Assembly (NCBI GenBank): GCA_963931865.1
Contig: OZ007514.1
Location: 6,426,646 to 6,490,645, forward strand
Reading direction: 5' to 3'
DNA length: 64,000 nt
Origin: Axinella damicornis
Taxonomy: Eukaryota > Porifera > Demospongiae > Axinellida > Axinellidae
The position numbers and the translations under genes are program-made. Below, piece by piece: positions 1 to 12,804 of the stretch (within the stretch, counting starts at the first letter, position 1; each line of letters begins with the position of its first letter). A model generated the notes under the pieces. The model did no database searches and was not told the DNA's origin. It saw nothing but the letters and a program-made list of their open reading frames with translations.

Positions 1-74
1 TGAGAATGGGATGAAAGACACCTTGATAATGCATAGATTAGCTCATAGCTATATAACGCTTTGCATAGCATTAC

Positions 75-365
75 CATCTTCCAGTGTGTGGACAGATACT
101 GTAGCACTGAAAGGTCCCCTCCCAGCACTTGTCTGTGCAGCAACAGCAGCAGTGTACAGTGTATTGGGCATGGCAGGGTCTAAGGTATAGCTTGTAGACT
201 CGGTTAGCACTTCTTCAGATTCTCCAGTTTCCAAAACTGTGACATTGAGTATGTAACCAGTAATATCACCATTTTGATTTTGAATTAGGGGAGGCTGCCA
301 TGACAAGATGATGGTTGTTGAGGTCGCATTTACCACTACAACATTCCTTGGTCCAGAACTTGGTG
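75..365 (-). CDS. FN3 exon 21 (last in window)
   Basis: 97 codons, phase 1-1. It has the FN3 hallmarks: the B-strand Trp (SWQPP), the NGDI turn, an ITGY-like C strand and the GRGPFS end. Acceptor is next to 366 and the donor GTAATG is at 69-74 (minus strand). The gene continues to the left of this exon, outside the window. Confidence 0.85.
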
Positions 366-3300
366 CTGGAAGGAATTAGAACAGCTGATTAATTAGCAGG
401 TTATGCTATACACATTGTGGTTGTCACCTTTCAACCTCCCATGCATTAAGTTAATTACTTGATTTTTGCAAACATGTTTGGAATGCAATATGTACCTGCA
501 TGACACATGTACTTAGATTATGGTAACTTACGAGCAGTAGATGAAAGAACTTGTAATGGATAGGAAGGTGGACCAATCGTGGTGGTGAATGCAGCCACAG
601 TAAGACTGTAAGAGTAGTGTGGGTGGAGAAACGACACTCTGAGCTCCCGAGTTGTTGACCTGATCTGGAAGTCTCTCCCAGTGTCCTCCTCTGTTATATT
701 GACATGGTATTGCCGAAGGATCCCATTCTGATGCTCAAAGGGAGGGGGATCCCACCGCAGCAAGAGAGAGAAGGCAGTAAGCTCCACGGTAGTAACATTG
801 ACAGGTGGGGCTGACGGGACTACAAGAGAAAAGACAAGAAAACACAGTATTCACGTATATACATCTTCAAAATTACTCAATTAATCAAGCAAATTACCAT
901 CCTCAGGCATTTCAATAGTCAAAACCGGAGTAGAAGGACCTAAAGCAACTGTTTCAGCTGCTACACTGCATGAGTACTGGTAGAAAGGATGCAAATTTTG
1001 CAGAATAGTTTCGTGATTTGTACTCTCCAATTCAAAATCGGTGCCAGTATAGAGTTCTGTAACGTTGATAAAGTATCTCCTAATGATTCCATTTCTGTCC
1101 TCTTCCGCTGGTGGCTGCCAGCTGATGTGTAGTGTCCTTGAATCAAGAGCGGTTACAAGCAGGCCTTCAGGTGGTGCTGTAGGTGCTGCAGAACATAATT
1201 AGCCAGTCTGCAGTTATGATATGGTTCTTTCATAATGGAGCAAGAACTTACCATCCTCAGGAGTTTGAACCAGCACAGTGGGACTGAATGGTCCTGCAGC
1301 AACTGTCTCAGCAGAAACTGAGCAGGTGTAATTTGTGAAAGGGCGTAAATTGCGTACAACTGTAGTGGTCGTCTGAGAATATGTAATCAGCTCTGTCCCA
1401 TCAGCTATAGACGTGAGGTTGACAATGTATCTTCTAATGATGCCATTTTGCTGCTGCATCTGAGGGGGTGTCCATGCAAGCATAACAGCTCGTGAATATG
1501 TCACAGTCACTTCAACGTTCATGGGTGACTGAGAGGGAGCTGGAGAACAAAGAAATTAGTACACATAAACACTAGCAAGTTACAGTGGAGCTTCTCTTAA
1601 ATGACACCATGGAAATGAAGACATCTTGGATACACAAGACACCGGCCTGGCCAAGGCCCATCTTGACATCCTCTTCCTTTTAAATGGGAATGATAGAGGG
1701 ATTTCCATTGCATTGCTGAACAGCTATACCTGTTTCTTCCGTTCGGATTGTGATACTAGAGTGGTTGGTCCCCAAGTCCACTGTGACAGGTACAATGACG
1801 AAAGTATAGGTATAAAAGGGATGGAGAGAGTTGACAGCAAGTTCGGTTGTCTCGGAATCAGTCGATGTATTGAACATTGCTCCAGTCTCCAGTTCGGTAA
1901 AATTGATCCTGTACTCCCTAATCATTCCATAGTGAGTGTCTTCAGGAGGATGGTCCCAGCTGATGTGGATGGTCGTTGGTCCAACGAATAGGGCAGTTAC
2001 ATTGGCAGGCTCTCCAACAGGTGCTGCAGTTAAGGAAAGGTTGTAGAATATTTGAAAAATGGATGACTAAATCAGTTTGAATGGACAATCATTGGGGTTG
2101 TCTTGCTTTTACCTGCTGTTGTAGTAATGACCTAGTTAGTCAAAAATGTGTTCTATCAGCTGCTAAATTAGCTACTGATAGCGTGATCTGATAGAATCCT
2201 GTGCATTCAAGAGTTGGAAGCCCAAATTTAAATTTTCTTGGCCAAATATCTTCCCAGCTGGAAGGTATTCATGTTCAAATTTTGTAGCTAACCAATAACT
2301 CTAGCTTGTGTTCAATGCTTCAACATTTTTGCAGCCTCAAAATACCTATTTTCCAGTGGTGGGTTGGTAGGGCCTCCAAAACTTCTATTGAACGTGTGTT
2401 AACATACCTTCCTCAGCTGTCGTCACGGACAGGAGGTGAGTGGCTGGCCCACTACCAGCAACTGTCTGGGCAGTTACTAGAGAGCTGTATGTGGTGAAAG
2501 GTCTGAGGGAGTGCAGTGTGAGATTGAGGGATTCAGTGGAAACTACAGTCACTTCTTCGGTCCCCAGCTCTGTTATGTTGACAACATAGCCAGTGATCAC
2601 ACCATTTTGGTACTCAACTGGAGGGGCACTCCAAGTCAGATGGATAGAACGAGAGGAGAGAGCAGCTTCAACAAAGTTGCTTGGAGGGGAGCTGGGAGCT
2701 GTGTACACCAAGGATAACAAATAGACACAGTCATATATTATAGCATCACATAGTGTGCATGTAAGTTCGCAATTTACTTCTCCTTACCATCTTGAGGCAT
2801 TAGCTGCACCGAAGGTACAGAAAATGGTCCAGGAGCTACAGTATATGCTGCTACACTGAATTGGTAGGTGTAGAATGGGTGGAGAGAAGAAATGGTAAGG
2901 GAGGAACCAAATGATGCCAGTTGGTATGTCCTGCCAGTGTCTACTTCAGTAACATTGATCTGGAACTGTCGGATCACTCCATTGTGGTGTTCAGGAGGGG
3001 GAGGAGACCAGGAGAGGTGCACACTTCTTGAATCACTTACAGTCACCACCAGACCTTGGGGAGGACTTGCAGGAGCTTGAAATGAATATAATAGTATTCA
3101 TGCTGGTCACCTGGGATTGTGTTTAAATATGAAAATAATTATGTATTTAATACTTACAGGCTTCAAGAGTCTCAAACTGGATTGAATCACTGAATGGACC
3201 AAGTCCCGCATTGGTGAGAGCAGCAGATACACAAATATATGATGTGTAGGGTCGTAGACTGCGTACAGTTAGTGTTGTAGAGTTTGAAAACAACTCCATT

Positions 3301-6300
3301 CTCTCTCCAGACTGCAGGGTAATGTTATAGCCTACAACAATTCCATTGAGATCTTCAGGGGGTGGTGCATTCCATAACAACACAACAGAAGTGGAGGACA
3401 CAGTGATGGCCCTGAGCATTGCTGGAGCACTGCTTGGAACTGTAAAACAAATACAATTACAGGATGTGACCTGCATTCATTACTCCGAAGAATAGAAGAG
3501 CTTACCATCCTCTGGCATTGTGACAGTCATTTCCGCACTGTCTGGCCCTTCTCCAATGGTGACAGCAGCAATCGTACATGTGTAAGTGTAGAACGGGTGA
3601 AGAGACGGTACTGTGACGGAGGTTGCAGCAGTGATCTCATAGGATATCATTCCAGTTTCCCTCTCAGTGATGTTGACTCTGTACTCCCTGATGATACCAT
3701 TTTGGTGCTCAAATGGTGGAGGAGCCCAAGATATACGCAGGGTTCTGGAATCGATTGCTCTCAATACAACATCTTGAGGAGCATCTGAAGGAACTGCAAT
3801 AACCAAAGAGAATCATTAAGTTTAAGCCTTAAGTTGTTATCAGCTCCTTGAATGCAGACATTTTATGGGTGATATTATAATAATTTCCTTACCATCTTCT
3901 GGAGTTGTTGCTGTTGCAGCCATGCTAGAAGGACCAACACCAACACTAGTTTCACCAGCAACTGTGAATATGTATGTCCAGTGAGGATGAAGGGAGTCAA
4001 CTGTAAGCTGGTTTAAAGCAGAAACAAGCTGAAATCGCTCTCCAGTTTCCAATGCAGTAAAATTGACAACATATTGAAAGGTAATTCCATTTTGTTGTTC
4101 TGGAATAACGGGCTGCCACGTGAGGAGAACACGCGATGTTGAAATGACTGTAGCAGTAAGGTTCCTTGGTATTCCACTGGGAGCTACAGGAAAGAGAGTA
4201 AGAAGTTAGATTTAATGTAACAAATTCAGAGAAAAATCCAGCCATTACTGTCTTCCATTGTAGTAACACGAACAGCCTGAGATGCTGGTCCAGTGCCAAC
4301 TGTCACAGCATACACAATAAACTCGTATGAGTAGTATGGATGTAGAGAGGAAAACATTCTCGCCATATGTGGCGTGATTTCACCAAATTCATATCCAGTT
4401 TCAAGTTCTGTCACATTGACTATGTAATGCCTTATCACTCCATTGCGATCTTCAAACAAGGGAGCACTCCAGGAGAGAGCAACAGCTGTTGAGCTGATAG
4501 ATGTGCCTGATACATTCTGTGGTGGTCCGGATGGAGCTGTATGGGAAAACTATAGCAAGTAACAAGTTCCCCTTTTCTGATTTCAAAGGTAGAGCTGCTT
4601 ACCTTGTTCTAACAAGAGGACTGAAATCGCATCACTGAATGGACCTGGTTCGGTGGTTTCTGCTCTGACTTTGCACAAGTAATTATAGAAAGGGTGGAGA
4701 GAATTGACTGTTACTCGGGAGATGTTCGTCATAATCTCAAATTCCTGTGTTGTTTCCAATTCCACTATGGAAATGGTGTAATTTCGAATGTCTCCATTAA
4801 TTTGTTCAAATGGAGGTGGCTGCCATGTAATACTGAAGGACTGAGAGGTTAGGTCTGTCAGCAGTGGAGTGGATGGTGGTGCAGTGGGAGCTGGAGAAAG
4901 AAACCAGTCACACAATCAACACTAGCTAAAAGTTGCATGTTTACAAGCCTGAAGAATGCACATAGCTACTAGCATATGTACCTGTTTCCAGAGTTCGCAC
5001 ATAGAATATGCTGGTGAAAGGACCACTGCCAATAGCAGTGTGGGCTGTAACCTGGCTAGCATAAGTGTAGTATGGATGTAGTGCTCCAATATTAATGAAT
5101 GCATTCACTGCATGAAAGCTCCACTGTCTGCCCGTCTCCATTTCAGTTATCCTCACAACATAGAACAGCAGATCTCCATTTATGTCAATGCGAGGGGGAG
5201 GAGACCAGCTGAGGGTCACTAGGGTTGGGCTGTCTGCTACACCAATTGGAGCCTGAGGTGGTGAGGAGGGGGCTGTGGGTGGGACATGGGGAGCATGCAT
5301 ATCAAGAACTGCTGAATGAAGATTAGTTTGGTATACCTTTCAGTGTCTAGTGTATATACCATCTACTATAATACTCTGTATTTCATGCTAAGGATGTGCC
5401 TTACGTACCATCTTCCAAGGTAGTGAAGTTCATTGGTGAGCTGAAAGGCCCAATACCAACTTGTGTAGCTGCTGCGACCATGACTGTATATTCTGTGTCC
5501 TCTTCCAAGTTTGATAGAGTATGGCTGGTGATAGTAGTGTTCACCCGGATATCTGGTATGTCAAACTGGAACTGTGAAGCCACTATCTGGTAGTACACAA
5601 TCACTCCATTTTGGTCCTCAAAGGCAGGAGGCTGCCAAGAAAATGTGGCTTGTCTTCTCCCAACAAGCGTGACTTGTACATCAGTTGGTGGAGAGTGTGG
5701 GTCTGCGGCAGAGGAAATGCATCATAGGACAAGGTTTGGAGTTTATAATATGTTTCCACCTTATACCAGGTACTTACATAGTCAATACCATGCTGATGAC
5801 ATTTACCACTGACAACACAACATACAGTATTCGTGTGTTCTTGCTGTTAGCTCAGCAGATGGCCCAGCTCCAATCCTGGTCAAGGCATACACAGTGAAAG
5901 TGTAGACTGTATCCTCATTGAGACCATGCACGGTGTAGCTTGTGGTTTGATTTCCAGGTATTGGGATGCTTTGTACAACAGTGCCACTTGTATTGTATGT
6001 GATGGTGTAGGAGATTATAATCCCGTAAGGAATATGTGGGTAAGACCATGTCAAAAGGACAGCTGTTGAGTTCAGTACCAGGCCACTGAACTGGGAGGGA
6101 GCATCCTGAGGAACTGAAAAAAGAATTGTATTGAACATACTTTCCTTCCAAGCATAACATCTAATTCATTATATTTCGTTACACTACTAACTGAATATGT
6201 GACTAACACCAGGAGCCCATAACGAGCCATTCTCGTTATGGACTCCTGCTAACACCAATTGTACTTAGCTCTGATATGCATAACAGTTATGGCTCATGTA

Positions 6301-9300
6301 GTCTTACTTGATTCATCTGTCGTTGCCCTGATGATGATGCTAGACTCTCCTTCTCCTACAGAGGTGTTGGCTGAAATAAAGCATTCGTAGGATGTGAAGG
6401 GAGTGAGATCATCCACATGTGTTGCAGACTGAGTTCCATTTGCAACAACCAGAATGGCATAATCTGGAGTGGTAACAAAAGTCTCTTCTCCGGATGCAGA
6501 CATAATGTTTGTCGTTGCTGCTGATCCACTGCCAGAGGTGCTCAAGAAGCTACCTGAACCTGATTCCAAGGGAGTTGCCCCATCAGTAGCAGTCACCTCT
6601 TTGCAGTATACCGTATATGCTAGAATGATTCCATTTGGCTCCTCTGGTGGTTCCCACTGAACGTATAGTCTGGTAGGAAACTCACTCACTCTAGCAAGTG
6701 TGGCATTTGTTGGCTCAGTTGGAACTGAGGAAAAAAAAGAATGACGAGTAGTTAGTTTCCAAATAGTAATTGTTGTCTTGCAAGATTAGTGTTGCAACCA
6801 GTCTATGTGATGCATCACATGTCAGATAGCTAAGTGGAGATCCTCTCTGTGGTTTGATGAAATGGGTACTATTTCACTGTTATGCTTACCATCCTCAGGA
6901 GTTAAGATCAGCACTTCATCGCTGTAAGGCCCAGTTCCTGCTACTGTAGTTGCTGCCACTGCACATCTATACACAATGTATGGCGTGAAAAGGGTGGCTG
7001 AGATATTCGTTGCATTGCTATTCGAGTAGATTTGGAACATCATTCCATTGTCTTCTGAAACGATATTCACAACATAATCAACTATCACTCCGTTTTGTTG
7101 TTCCAGTACAGGTGGCTCCCACGAAAAGTAGAGAGTACGAGGGGCAGTAGCTTCAATTGAAAAGTTCAGGGGAGTGCCAGATGGAGCTGCAGTCAGGGTA
7201 GGTAAAAGATCAAATGATCACTTGGTAATTCCCTCAGAATCATGACGTAAAACAAAATGGACAACCTAGCTTGACATACAGAACAATGGCAGTCATTTGC
7301 CTTGGAACAAATGTGTACAAATATTAGCCTCATTCCCAGGCCTACCCCATTTTCTGTTCTCCAGTTTGCATTGAAAATAATACACGGATGCGGAAGAATG
7401 GCACTGCTCTTGTGTATTTGTGCATTATTGTCAATGCAAACCGAAGAACATAAAATGGGGCAGTGTGTGTCAGATATCATCACTTCAAGGTATGAACACA
7501 ACCTTCTTGAGGAGTGGTGATGGATACGAATTCGGATGATGGTCCAACGTCGTTGGTAACAGCGGCAACACTACAAGTGTAGGTGTAGTAGGGATGAAGG
7601 CCGGAAATATTCAGTTGAGTGGAAACAGCACTATAAGTGTTCATTTCACTGGTTTCAACCTCCAGAACAGAAACGAGGTAATAGCGGAGAATGCCATTGT
7701 GGTTCTCAGGAGCAATGGTGTCCCACATTAGTTCAATGGTAGTCGAATTAACTGCTTGTCCAGAAAGGTTTGGAGGAGCTTCACTCGGAGCTGTGATGGA
7801 AAGAAGATCTAGAATGAGCTTTCAAAAGAAGTGGAAATCAAGATATTAACTCACCATATTCTGGCAGCTTGACAGTCAAGTTGCGTGTATATGGACCACT
7901 TCCTGTCGTGACAGCAGCCACACGGAATGTGTAAGTGTAGTAGGGATGCAGGGATTGTACCGTCACTCGAGGGGAAGTGGAGAGTACTCGGGATTCTGAT
8001 GCAGTTTCATGTTCAGTGATATCTATCACATAGTGCTGGAGATTTCCATTGATCTGGTCAAATGGTGGTGGATTCCATGAGAGTGTAATGGTTGTTGAGT
8101 TGATGGAGACGACAGAGAAGTTTCCAGGTGGAGCAGTTGGGGCTATAGAAAAAGATGTCAGTTGTATATATCGTACCCTAAAGAAACACTCACATTCATG
8201 TACATGCATATGCTGCAGATAGAAAGGAAATTATGCTAGTGTTCCAAGAGTGAATCTCACTGGCAGATTTGTTGATGAGATGGGAGACATTATTTAGTAG
8301 CTACACTGGTTTAATCCTACGTGAGGGCTAATGTTGAAATTCTTACATGTTTCAAGCGTCTGGACTTGAATTGCATCACTGAAGGGTCCACGACCAACAG
8401 TGTGTGCTGCTACTTCACACTGGTAGGTGAAGTATGAATAGAGAGATACCAGCCTCAGATAATCACGAATAGCATGGAATGTCCAACTCTGTCCTGTTTC
8501 TATTTCTCTTATGTTGACTTCATAATACAGAAGAATGCCATTGACGTCAACTGGCGGTGGGGGTAACCAGGTAAAAGACAGGGCACTAGAACTCTCAGCA
8601 ACACCACTCACTGACTGTGGGGGTGCGGATGGAGCTGTGGAATTCGAAGAGACTGATACATGAAATGAACTGACATTATGTTTCCTTATTGTGCCAATAC
8701 TTACCTGTTTGAACAGTCCTAAGATCAACTGGTTGAGTTGCAGATCCAAGTCCAAAAGCATTACTTGCCTTGATGGTACAAGTATACAATGTGTATTCTT
8801 CCAGTGTGTCAGGAAATGTGTAGTTAGTGACACTTGCACCAACATCAACACGTATATCCGATATGTTAGGAAACTGCCCCTGCGTAGCGGTCACTCGATA
8901 GGAGGACACGGCAGTTAGTGAATTCAGAAAGGAAACCACTGGTGCCTGCCAGGTGAGGGTGGCTGTCCTGGCACTAATGTCCGAGACCTGGAGGTTTGTT
9001 GGTGGCAGTGGCGGGACTGCAGTGAGAGAAGTAAAAGCACATGCAAATGGAAATATCACATGCCTTAAGATCTGTGGGCACTAATTTTAGACAACAGATT
9101 TGGCAGGTATTAATTCTATATTTTGTATCAATTCTAAAAATTTTTAAATCCGTTCAAGTGGCAACCACATTACTGGTGGGCTAGTGCAACAGGTAAAAAA
9201 GATGCCTCAGGTTTTGCTCTCACCTCGGTGAAGTGAATCGGACCCAGCAATTCATACTGTACTCATTCCCATGCTACTTCAAGGGCTAGCATGTAATTAA

Positions 9301-12300
9301 TGCACAGTCATGCACATAATGCCAATGTTATTGTTTGCACATTCAAAATCATTTAGCAGTTCCCAATTCACTAAAATTCGGTAAATTTAGCATAGCGACC
9401 ATGAAGTGCTAGTCAGATTGAAACTCCTCTTATTATTGACAGCATACTTAATCACCAGCTGGTACGTGCTAGTGGTCCCATTAAGGTTATGGGTACACAG
9501 GTATCATGCAACAACATTCATTCAACCTATGCTGAATTCTTATACCACCTAGCACAAAATGCGGTGATGGACTCAAACCTATTCAGATCCGCCTACGTAC
9601 TTCTTGAAAGAGGCGTGACTACATGGACACCTTGACCCATCCCATATACATGTATAATTCTGAGCACATTCTACAAACCATTCTCGTTACATGCAGAATT
9701 GCACCTTCAGCTTCAAAAAGCAGCTCGAAGACTGAACGTCGAGGGCGAGAGCTATAAATGAATAAGTTATTTGCTGAACAGTGTCCGCTAGCAGCCAAAG
9801 TACACTGGAAAAATGGTGTCCAACGAAGGGTGTGGCAACAACTCACTTCACTAGCAGTGGACAACCGCCTATACTGTCTCCCAAACATAGCTTTCGCACT
9901 AGATGTATGATAATAGCATGCCTATTACCTTTTCCTAGACAAAAGTTGTACAGTAGAATTCGTGGATAAGTAAATTCGCCCAGGAATCACTGAAATAACA
10001 TACAGCTGCCCGTAAACAGGCTAATTAAATTATATTATCGGTCAACCTTAAGTCCACTGATGTAAACAGGATCTATGTGTCATAATTGTCACTAGACTAT
10101 GATATATAATAGAGCCAAACAGCCTCTTCCTGTAGCTATGTATGTAGCCTCGATTTAGCACATTATACACCAATCCATAGCTTCGTGATAGAGGTACATA
10201 CTGAGCAAACGAACGTATAGCTAGTAGTTAATTATTTATTTGTACCCACCTTCACACGTGTGTCTGTCAGTGTTAAGCTGGTAGCCACCAGTGCAGGAGC
10301 AAACATAACTTCCATCATTGTCAGTGCAGGTGTGGTGGCAACCTCCGTTGTTGCTGAGGCACTCATTTATATCTGCAATGATGGGAAGCTTGAGCCATTG
10401 ATCAGGGAAGTTAGCTATAGAACTGGGGGCCCACAAACTAAGCTGATTAGCTAGCTGTTTATGAAACTGCTTACTAGAATATGGTTTAACACATTATAGC
10501 TACTGGGGTCCCAATGGTAAAGATAATATAATCCTACCTTAAAAATTTAATATCAGGAAATTATGCTTAAATTCATATTAAACCTTCAGGCTAATGGGAG
10601 ACCATCATGGCAATCACTGTCATCGCTTAATAACATAGCTGGATTGTGATTGGTTGGTTAACTCTTCGATGGTGTTTCCCACAAGCTCACATGAATTTGA
10701 ATGGGGCTACCTTTACATGATCTTTATCTTTTGAACAGTATTTAAACATCAGGAATTGTTACAGTGTACGTACATCTGTAAGGCTAAACTTCACTTGCAA
10801 GGAGACTTCTGGGTCCTAGCTACACCCTCTCAAAATGCAATGTGATGCAAAGTATGCACATGGCATCGCTACCATCCTTTTTCCACTTACAAGATGAATG
10901 ATAATGAACGATAATTGCCAAGTGCATTAGCACGAGGCTCTGAGCGGGATATCTATTTCTCACGATAAACGTACATACATGTGTCCTAGTTATAGGAGAA
11001 CTCCAAAAACTGCAATCAGCATGCAAGCACAATTCATGTGTTCTTAATTCTTCTTGAGTAAGTGTAACCAGCTAGTGCATCGATCTCTTCAATTGTACGT
11101 ACGTAGATACGTACATTCTCAGGTTCTTGTTGGTTGCCAACAAAAGCCTCACAAAATAGCAGCGATGTCATCTGTCCATATAATTATTTGTACCACATGA
11201 CCAATCAGCTATGTGGGTATGCATGGCTTTGCCGGAACCAGAAGTTTATTGGGATGTAAAGCTTGCAGTTATACCACACAGCTGAATTGTAACCATGCTG
11301 CAAACGGTGCCAGCCCTCACTACAGAGGTACTGTAGTACCAGCATGGTGTACATATATGCATAGCTCACTGGACTGGAAAATGCATGGGCTGGAATGGTG
11401 GAATGCAGGGCCTAAAAATTATGGGGTAGTAGACATGTGTCCGAAAACCTAGCAGATCCCCCCCCCCCCCCCCCCCGGCTCAATAGTCAATACCACATAA
11501 CCTTCGTAATTGTCATAATTGGACAGCCACTGGGCTGGTAATTAAGGGAAATTTTAGGCCATGGTGGAATGGAGTATGGAATTTTCATGTACAGCAGACG
11601 GTAGCTACCATTCCACACTGTGTAGCTATACATTCTAACTTCTTTCATCCCTTTCCACTCAACCTGTCAGACCTCACCTTTTAGCAGGTTTGGCTACTAG
11701 GTATGTACAGAATCCGTCAGTTGAATATACTTCCTCTTGTTTGTCTTTGTAACCTCCTTTCTAGAAGACTATCCAAAGTTAGCTATATATATAGGACCAG
11801 GCTGCATTAGTGTGCACAGTGTTGGTCTAAGAAGTCCATGTCGTAGCTACACTTGAGTCGTGTAGTCCTTGATCCATACATAGCGAAGCACGACATCAAT
11901 GAAGCGCTCCAGTTCCAGCATAATATCCAGGAGTAGCGATCTGATGTGGTCAGAGAGTAATTCATGGCGGCGAGTGGAGAGGAAGGGGCAGTGCAAGATG
12001 AGGTGGGCAGAATCTTCTGGTTCAGTGTGGCATAATACTTGTAGGGTGCCACACCATTCTACTTCCGACGAAACCTCCAGGCATCAGCCTCGAGACCGTC
12101 ACAACCAACGAGCATTCGGACACAATTTTGGTGGTGGTATGTCGATCATGGAGGGTGGAGAATACAGATGAGAGGTTCCCGACGGGAAGGTCTGGGGTAT
12201 AGTCTGGGTATTCTTAGCATCCGTTTGGTGGAGTTAATCCAAGAGGACTTGCTCCTTGGGTTGGTGAGCAGTTGTTGAAGGGATGGGAGCTAGGTGGAGA

Positions 12301-12773
12301 TTGTCCAACAGTTGCACGTGACCTTTGTTAGTTAGTTAATTAACTCATGAATAATTAATTAGCTCGAAACTTTTTTGACGTGCACTTCACGCGTGGATAC
12401 CTCTATCCCTCCTTGGCCTCAAAATCCTAGTGTAGCAAGGTTCCAGGACTCGAGCTCAAAAGCACATGGCAAAATCATACAACGAGTTCAGAGTCTACAA
12501 ATCACAAGGTTCACATACTACATTACTGTGCATGGTACATTCCAAATACACTGCTAATACACTGGACGTCACATGATACAACACTGTTACACTAGCTATG
12601 CCCCTGCGACGTTTTATTCCATTTTCCATTCCACTGTTCCAGTCCATTTTCCACTGAATCCAGTGATTAGAGACACCCCACATACAGCTCAGTATCGTTG
12701 CAGATAGTATATAAGGTAGTACAATTTACAGTGCACAATTAAGTTGACAGGGGCGGAGACAGCTACCAAAAAG

Positions 12774-12804
<31 letters not shown>

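Noticed and set aside
1626..1991. Plus-strand 121-codon frame opposite FN3 exon 17
   Set aside because: Antisense shadow of a well-supported FN3 exon.
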